This document shows positions 42,243 through 47,431 of a stretch of DNA of 47,431 nucleotides, piece after piece. Made by a program: the position numbers and the translations under genes. The DNA is from JBAYSY01 sp041675885 (GTDB lineage Bacteria > Pseudomonadota > Alphaproteobacteria > Rhodobacterales > Rhodobacteraceae): positions 1 through 47,431 of the forward strand of contig JBAYSY010000021.1 in the NCBI GenBank assembly GCA_041675885.1, in the 5' to 3' direction. Position 1 is the first letter of the stretch. Every line of letters begins with the position of its first letter. Below the pieces are notes generated by a model that was given only the letters and a program-made list of their open reading frames with translations, had not been told where the DNA came from and made no database searches.

Positions 42243-44228
42243 TCACTCCGCCGCCACCGGCCGGGCATCGACCAGCGCCACGATGTCGAACATGATGCGG
42301 TTCAACTCGAAATCCTTGGGCGTATAGACCGCCGCCACCCCCATGGCGCGCAGCTTCGCCGCGTCCTCCTCGGGGATGATGCCGCCGACGACCACCGGCA
42401 CCCCGGCCAGCCCGGCGGTGCGCATCCGTTCCATCACCTCGGCGATCAGCGGCAGGTGGCTGCCCGAGAGGATCGACAGCCCGACCACATCCGCGCCCTG
42501 ATCGGCTGCCGCCGCGACGATCTCCGAGGGCGTCAGGCGGATGCCCTCGTAATGGATGTCCATGCCGCAGTCGCGGGCACGGGCGGCGATCTGTTCGGCG
42601 CCGTTCGAATGGCCGTCGAGCCCGGGCTTGCCGACCAGGAGCCGCAGCCGGTGCCCGAGCCGCGAGGAGACCGCATCGACCGCCTCGCGCACCGACTCCA
42701 GGCCCTCGGTACGGTTCGAGGGGTTGCGGCTGACCCCGGTCGGCCCGCGATACTGGCCGAAGGCCGCACGCACCATGTCGCCCCATTCGCCGGTGGTGGC
42801 ACCCGCTTTCGCGGCGGCGATCGAGGCGGGCATGATGTTCCGCCCCGAAGCGGCGGCCTGCCGCAGCCGGTCGAGCGCGGCCTTGACCTTCGCCTCGTCC
42901 CGCGCCTCGCGCCATGCTTGCAACCGGGCGATCTGGTCGGCCTCGGCGGCTTCGTCCACCACCATGATCGCCCCGTCGCCCGCCGTGAGCGGCGAGGGCG
43001 CGGCCTCGGTCCAGCGGTTGACGCCGACCACCACGGTCTCGCCCGCCTCGATCCGGGCAATGCGCTCGGCATTGGCCTCCACGAGACGGCCCTTCATGTA
43101 GTCGATAGCGCCGATCGCACCCCCCATGGCGTCGATCTGCGCCAGTTCCGCCCGCGCGCCCTCCTTCAGTGCCGCGACCTTGCGCTCCACCGCAGGATTA
43201 CCGTCGAACAGGTCGTCGTATTCCAGAAGGTCGGTCTCATAGGCCACGATCTGCTGCATCCGCAGCGACCATTGCTGATCCCAGGGCCGCGGCAGCCCCA
43301 GCGCCTCGTTCCACGCGGGAAGCTGCACCGCCCGCGCCCGCGCCTTCTTCGACAGGGTGACGGCGAGCATCTCCAGCAGGATGCGATAGACGTTGTTCTC
43401 GGGCTGCGGCTCGGTCAGGCCCAGCGAGTTGACCTGCACACCATAGCGGAACCGGCGGTATCTGGCGTCCTCGATCCCGTAGCGGTCGCGGCAGATCTCG
43501 TCCCACAGATCGACGAAGGCGCGCATCTTGCACATTTCGGTGACGAAACGGATCCCCGCGTTCACGAAGAAGGAGATCCGCCCCACCATGTCGGGGAAAT
43601 CCCCGGGCGCGATCTTGCCTTTCAGATCGTCCAGCACCGCGCAGGCGGTGGCCAGCGCGAAGGCCAGTTCCTGCTCGGGCGTCGCCCCCGCCTCTTGCAG
43701 GTGGTAGGAGCAGACGTTCATCGGGTTCCATTTCGGCAGGTGCTCGCGCGTGTAGGCGGCCACGTCGGTGATCATCCGCAGGCTGGGCCGGGGCGGGCAG
43801 ATATAGGTGCCGCGCGACAGGTATTCCTTGATGATGTCGTTCTGCACCGTGCCTTGCAGCTTTGCGACATCGGCCCCCTGTTCCTCGGCCACCGCGATAT
43901 AAAGCGCCAGCAGCCAGGGCGCGGTCGCGTTGATCGTCATCGAGGTGTTCATCTGTTCCAGCGGGATCGCGTCGAACAGCGCGCGCATGTCGCCCAGATG
44001 CGCCACCGGCACGCCGACCTTGCCGACCTCGCCCCGCGCAAGCTCGTGGTCGCTGTCGTATCCGGTCTGGGTCGGCAGGTCGAAGGCCACCGAAAGCCCG
44101 GTCTGCCCCTTGGCGAGGTTGGTGCGGTAGAGCGTGTTCGAGGCCGCGGCGGTCGAATGTCCGGCATAGGTGCGGAACAGCCAGGGCCGGTCCTTCCGGG
44201 CGGTGGGCTGGGGGGTCTGATCGGACAT
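42243..44228 (-). CDS. ecm: Ethylmalonyl-CoA mutase
   Basis: 661 residues; rearranges (2R)-ethylmalonyl-CoA to (2S)-methylsuccinyl-CoA in the ethylmalonyl-CoA pathway with adenosylcobalamin. The N-terminal barrel has the mutase hallmark R-T-Y-A-G-H-S-T-A and F-D-L-P-T-Q-T-G-Y-D-S-D-H; the C-terminal B12 domain has D-G-H-S-N-G at 538-543 with lower ligand His540. Size and single-polypeptide form fit Ecm (also MeaA-type) rather than two-subunit methylmalonyl-CoA mutase. The ATG at 44228 follows GGAGG. In Rhodobacter sphaeroides ecm neighbours ccr, as here. Confidence 0.93.
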   Translation of the reverse strand: MSDQTPQPTARKDRPWLFRTYAGHSTAAASNTLYRTNLAKGQTGLSVAFDLPTQTGYDSDHELARGEVGKVGVPVAHLGDMRALFDAIPLEQMNTSMTINATAPWLLALYIAVAEEQGADVAKLQGTVQNDIIKEYLSRGTYICPPRPSLRMITDVAAYTREHLPKWNPMNVCSYHLQEAGATPEQELAFALATACAVLDDLKGKIAPGDFPDMVGRISFFVNAGIRFVTEMCKMRAFVDLWDEICRDRYGIEDARYRRFRYGVQVNSLGLTEPQPENNVYRILLEMLAVTLSKKARARAVQLPAWNEALGLPRPWDQQWSLRMQQIVAYETDLLEYDDLFDGNPAVERKVAALKEGARAELAQIDAMGGAIGAIDYMKGRLVEANAERIARIEAGETVVVGVNRWTEAAPSPLTAGDGAIMVVDEAAEADQIARLQAWREARDEAKVKAALDRLRQAAASGRNIMPASIAAAKAGATTGEWGDMVRAAFGQYRGPTGVSRNPSNRTEGLESVREAVDAVSSRLGHRLRLLVGKPGLDGHSNGAEQIAARARDCGMDIHYEGIRLTPSEIVAAAADQGADVVGLSILSGSHLPLIAEVMERMRTAGLAGVPVVVGGIIPEEDAAKLRAMGVAAVYTPKDFELNRIMFDIVALVDARPVAAE

Positions 44229-44260
44229 CGGCGGGCCTCCGAATCTTGCGCGAAACATTG

Positions 44261-44272
44261 TTGCTTTCGCAA
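44261..44272. promoter_or_regulatory. TTGC-N4-GCAA motif upstream of ecm
   Basis: TTGCTTTCGCAA, an interrupted palindrome 33 bp before the ecm start, within the 136-bp gap shared with the divergent acyltransferase gene. A near copy lies upstream of ccr at 45804-45815. Confidence 0.4.
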
Positions 44273-44364
44273 TGGCACAGGGACAACATTATGTCCATGG
44301 CAATCTTGCTGCGTCGCGGCATCACGGGATTTACCCTGCGGCGCTTTCCTGTAGTTTGGCGGGG

Positions 44365-45783
44365 ATGACGAGCACTGTCGAACTTCCCGTCTGGCTTGTT
44401 GTGCTCGCATTGATCCTTGCGATGATCGCGGCGCTCGACAAGATCCTCGTGCCATGGGTGCGATGGGTGCTGCGGCGCCGGATGGAGCGCGCGGTGGCGC
44501 GGCTGAACCAGCGGCTGGAACAGCCGATCACGCCGTTCAAGCTGCTGGAGCGGCACGACCGCATCCTGCGGCTGATCTACGACCCGCAGGTATTGCAGGC
44601 GGTGGTGGAATACGCCCGCGCCAACAACATGCCCGAACAGGTGGCCTTCGACCGGGCCCGCCGCTATGCGCGCGAGATCGTGCCGGGGTTCTCGGCCACG
44701 CTGTATTTCGGGGTGGCGGCGCGGCTGGCACGGCTGATCAGCCAGGCGCTCTATACGGTCAGGGTCGGCACCGCCGACCCCGAGGCGCTGCGCCGCATCA
44801 CCCCCGACGCGACGGTGATCTTCATCATGAATCACCGCTCGAACATGGATTACGTGCTGGTGACCTGGCTGGTGTCCGAACGGATGATGCTGTCCTACGC
44901 GGTGGGCGAATGGGCGCGGGTCTGGCCCCTTTCGGGGCTGGCGCGCGGGATGGGGGCCTATTTCATCCGCCGCCGGCACATGAACGCGCTTTACCGCAAG
45001 GTGCTGGAACGTTTCGTGCAGATGACCACCGCCGAGGGCGTGGCCCAGGCGATCTTTCCCGAAGGCGGGCTCAGCCTGAACGGCAGGGTCGGCCCGGCCA
45101 AGCGGGGGCTGCTGGGCCATATCCTCGGCGGTTTCGATCCGGCGGGGCCGCGCGATGTGGTGTTCATACCCGTGGGCCTGTCCTACGACCGGGTGATCGA
45201 GGACCGGATTCTGACCGAGGCGCATGAAGCCGGGGGGCGGCGGTTCCGCGCCCGGCCGCTGGTGGTGCTGGGGTTCGCCGCCAAGGTGATCTGGCGCAAG
45301 CTGCGTGGCCGGTTTCCGGGCTTCGGCCATGCGGCGGTCAGTTTCGGCGCGCCCCTGTCGCTGCGCGACCATCTGGCCGCCGCGCCCGGCACCTCTCCCG
45401 ACGCGCTGGCCGAGCGACTGATGGCCGAGGTCCGCCGGGTGGTGCCGGTGCTACCGGTGCCGCTGGTCGCGGCCGCGCTGCTCGACGGCGGGCCGGTGAC
45501 GCGGGCCGGGCTGACGGCACGGGTGGCGGGGCTGCGGGTGCGGCTCAAGCTCTCGGGGGCGATCCTGCGCCAGACCGACGCCGCGCCCGAGGCGCTGACC
45601 CGCGCCGCGCTGCGGCCGCTGGTCGCGCGCGGGATCGTCAGCGACCGTGACGGTTTCCTGTCGGTCGCGCCGGGGATGGCGGGGCTTCTGGCGTTTCACG
45701 CCGCGCCTGCGCGGCAGGCGCTGGATGCAGCCGCGGCATTGAAGATTACCAAGGCGCCGGACCCGCCATCGGCCGAGACATAA
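44365..45783 (+). CDS. PlsB-like glycerol-3-phosphate acyltransferase family protein
   Basis: 472 residues. N-terminal membrane segment at about 8-32; acyltransferase box N-H-R-S-N-M-D with His157 and Asp162 (HX4D), and F-P-E-G-G-L-S-L-N-G further on, the glycerol-3-phosphate acyltransferase motifs of the PlsB group. It probably adds the first acyl chain in phospholipid synthesis, or is a related acyltransferase. It is shorter than E. coli PlsB (807 residues). The ATG at 44365 has GGCGGGG just before; an upstream ATG at 44272 overlaps the motif above. Lies between ecm and ccr. Confidence 0.8.
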   Translation: MTSTVELPVWLVVLALILAMIAALDKILVPWVRWVLRRRMERAVARLNQRLEQPITPFKLLERHDRILRLIYDPQVLQAVVEYARANNMPEQVAFDRARRYAREIVPGFSATLYFGVAARLARLISQALYTVRVGTADPEALRRITPDATVIFIMNHRSNMDYVLVTWLVSERMMLSYAVGEWARVWPLSGLARGMGAYFIRRRHMNALYRKVLERFVQMTTAEGVAQAIFPEGGLSLNGRVGPAKRGLLGHILGGFDPAGPRDVVFIPVGLSYDRVIEDRILTEAHEAGGRRFRARPLVVLGFAAKVIWRKLRGRFPGFGHAAVSFGAPLSLRDHLAAAPGTSPDALAERLMAEVRRVVPVLPVPLVAAALLDGGPVTRAGLTARVAGLRVRLKLSGAILRQTDAAPEALTRAALRPLVARGIVSDRDGFLSVAPGMAGLLAFHAAPARQALDAAAALKITKAPDPPSAET

Positions 45784-45803
45784 AATTACAACATTGCCCG
45801 GTC

Positions 45804-45815
45804 TTGCTATTGCAT
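45804..45815. promoter_or_regulatory. TTGC-N4-GCAT motif upstream of ccr
   Basis: TTGCTATTGCAT matches the ecm upstream site at nine of twelve bases, one mismatch from TTGC-N4-GCAA. It lies in the 113-bp gap upstream of the ccr start. Confidence 0.4.
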
Positions 45816-45896
45816 TGTTGCGCGATGGCGAATATCCCATGCCGAAGCCCCGCGTTGATTCTGCGGCGCGGCACGGATGAGCAGCAGGAGGCCATG

Positions 45897-47189
45897 ATGG
45901 CGCTGGATACGCAGCAGGAAATCGTCGCTTACGACGCCCCGCAAAAGGACCTCTATGAACTGGGCGAGATGCCGCCCCTCGGCCATGTTCCGAAACAGAT
46001 GTATGCCTGGGCCATCCGCAAGGAACGTCATGGCGAACCCGACACCGCCATGCAGGTCGAGGTGGTGGACACGCCCGAAATCGACAGCAACGAGGTGCTG
46101 GTTCTGGTGATGGCCGCGGGCGTCAACTACAACGGCGTCTGGGCTGCGCTGGGCATCCCGATCAGCCCGTTCGACGGCCACAAGCAGCCCTATCACATCG
46201 CCGGTTCCGACGCTGCGGGCATCGTCTGGAAGGTCGGCGACAAGGTGAAACGCTGGAAGGTCGGCGACGAGGTGGTGGTTCACTGCAACCAGGACGACGG
46301 CGACGACGAGGAGTGCAACGGCGGCGACCCGATGTTCTCGCCCTCGCAGCGGATCTGGGGCTATGAGACTCCGGACGGCAGTTTTGCCCAGTTCACCCGG
46401 GTGCAGGCGCAGCAGTTGATGCACCGCCCCCGGCACCTGACCTGGGAGGAGTCGGCCTGCTACACGCTGACGCTCGCCACCGCCTACCGGATGCTGTTCG
46501 GCCACCGGCCGCATATCCTGAAACCCGGCGACAACGTGCTGGTCTGGGGCGCGTCGGGCGGGCTTGGTTCCTACGCGATCCAGCTGATCAACGCGGCCGG
46601 GGCCAACGCGATCGGCGTGATCTCGGAAGAGGACAAGCGCGAGTTCGTCATGGGCCTCGGCGCCAAGGGTGTGATCAACCGCAAGGACTTCAACTGCTGG
46701 GGCCAGATGCCCACGGTCAACACCCCGGAATATGCGGCGTGGTTCAAGGAGACCCGCAAGTTCGGCGCGGCGATCTGGGCCATCACCGGCAAGGGCAACA
46801 ACGTGGACATGGTGTTCGAGCACCCGGGCGAGGCGACCTTCCCGGTCTCGGTCTTCGTGGTCAAGCGCGGCGGCATGGTGGTGATCTGCGCGGGCACCAC
46901 CGGCTATAACCTGACCTTCGACGTGCGCTACCTGTGGATGCACCAGAAGCGGGTGCAGGGCTCGCATTTCGCCAATCTCAAACAGGCAGCGGCGGCGAAC
47001 AAGCTGATGCTGGAGCGGCGGCTGGACCCCTGCATGTCCGAGGTGTTTCCCTGGGCCGAGATCCCGGCGGCGCATGTGAAGATGCGCCGGAACGAGCACA
47101 AGCCGGGCAACATGGCGGTGCTGGTGCAGGCGCCGCGCACCGGGCTGCGCACCTTCGAGGACACGCTGGAGGCCAGCCGCGAGGGCTGA
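45897..47189 (+). CDS. ccr: Crotonyl-CoA carboxylase/reductase
   Basis: 430 residues, the same length as the Rhodobacter enzyme. It reductively carboxylates crotonyl-CoA with NADPH and CO2 to (2S)-ethylmalonyl-CoA, the key step of the ethylmalonyl-CoA pathway. Medium-chain dehydrogenase fold: Rossmann motif W-G-A-S-G-G-L-G-S-Y and Y-H-I-A-G-S-D-A-A-G. The G-Y-E-T-P-D-G-S-F-A loop holds the Glu that lines the CO2 pocket in the structurally studied enzyme. GGAGG is best spaced from ATG 45897 rather than 45894. Acts with ecm. Confidence 0.97.
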   Translation: MALDTQQEIVAYDAPQKDLYELGEMPPLGHVPKQMYAWAIRKERHGEPDTAMQVEVVDTPEIDSNEVLVLVMAAGVNYNGVWAALGIPISPFDGHKQPYHIAGSDAAGIVWKVGDKVKRWKVGDEVVVHCNQDDGDDEECNGGDPMFSPSQRIWGYETPDGSFAQFTRVQAQQLMHRPRHLTWEESACYTLTLATAYRMLFGHRPHILKPGDNVLVWGASGGLGSYAIQLINAAGANAIGVISEEDKREFVMGLGAKGVINRKDFNCWGQMPTVNTPEYAAWFKETRKFGAAIWAITGKGNNVDMVFEHPGEATFPVSVFVVKRGGMVVICAGTTGYNLTFDVRYLWMHQKRVQGSHFANLKQAAAANKLMLERRLDPCMSEVFPWAEIPAAHVKMRRNEHKPGNMAVLVQAPRTGLRTFEDTLEASREG

Positions 47190-47265
47190 GCCGAAGCACC
47201 GGAACGCGGATCCCGGAGGAGGGGGGCCGCACCCGACGGGTTGCCGTGGAGCGGTGTGTCATGTG

Positions 47266-47293
47266 CCCTTGCCCGGAACAGCCGCGAAGCGGC
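47266..47293 (-). repeat. Intergenic hairpin repeat, copy 3
   Basis: On the minus strand GCCGC-TTC-GCGGC is followed by TGTTCCGGGCAAGGGC, the same layout as copies at 5609 and 24813. It lies 76 bp after the ccr stop. Confidence 0.5.
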
Positions 47294-47300
47294 CCGGGCA
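47270..47300 (+). terminator. Hairpin after ccr
   Basis: On the plus strand TGCCCGG pairs with CCGGGCA and encloses GCCGC-GAA-GCGGC, with a 4-base bulge. There is no T-run. It may end the ccr transcript. I see no gene in 47190-47431. Confidence 0.45.
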
Positions 47301-47431
47301 GCGCCCGTCCGCCCTGTCTGGATGAATTCTGTTATTGTGGTTACCGGCGGCGATCCCGTGACCGCCCCGGGGTCTGCTTGAACCCGTCCCGTGGAGAGGG
47401 ACGCCGCCGGTTGGTCTGACCAGCCTGAACA

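Noticed and set aside
47190..47431. Possible gene start at the right edge.
   Set aside because: The overlapping frames are antisense or out-of-frame extensions from ccr, with no ribosome site.

Overview
The window is GC-rich, gene-dense chromosomal DNA from an alphaproteobacterium of the order Rhodobacterales (Rhodobacter/Roseobacter lineage). The evidence is the order and sequence of the flagellar genes, CtrA-like boxes in front of flagellar units, a near family-standard crotonyl-CoA carboxylase/reductase beside ethylmalonyl-CoA mutase, and a Liv-type transporter linked to acyl-CoA ligases. I cannot name the genus. No rRNA, tRNA, CRISPR array, intact insertion sequence or prophage was recognised.

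Region 1 (1-24.7 kb) is a flagellar and motor island. A partial fliI runs leftwards off the edge. Rightward from it is flgB-flgC-fliE-fliQ-flgF-flgG-flgA-flgH-fliL1. A long leftward unit begins at 15.35 kb: fliL2, a 121-residue membrane protein, motE-like, motA, a 744-residue exported protein of unknown function, an SltF-like lytic transglycosylase, flhA, fliR, flhB and a FliJ-like gene. Divergent from it is fliF-fliH-fliN-fliP. Converging on that is motB, flgE, flgK, flgL, flgI. The set supplies most of the export gate, MS ring, rod, hook, P and L rings and both stator proteins. fliG, fliM, flgD, fliK and flagellin must lie elsewhere. CtrA-like half-site pairs (TTAA-N7-TTAA type) lie in front of the four main flagellar transcription units.

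Region 2 (24.9-38.1 kb) holds a LOG-family gene divergent from dapD, then a leftward cluster: an AMP-dependent ligase (FadD-like), livG, livH, livM, a periplasmic binding protein, livF, and a PaaK-like ligase with a non-canonical P-loop. Divergent from it is a PAS hybrid histidine kinase with an OmpR-type response regulator. Three TTAC-containing direct repeats on an 11-bp pitch sit between the two units and look like an operator for that regulator. livM appears to have lost about 48 codons in frame. The transcript carries a 3 x 16-bp hairpin array after livM and a strong hairpin after the binding-protein gene.

Region 3 (38.1-47.4 kb) holds an MltB-family lytic transglycosylase, rnr (RNase R) flanked by two oppositely oriented copies of a structured repeat, ethylmalonyl-CoA mutase, a PlsB-like acyltransferase and ccr. 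The mutase and ccr are two signature enzymes of the ethylmalonyl-CoA pathway for acetyl-CoA assimilation, and they share a TTGC-N4-GCA(A/T) motif upstream. A separate small intergenic hairpin repeat occurs three times in the window, with compensatory stem changes.
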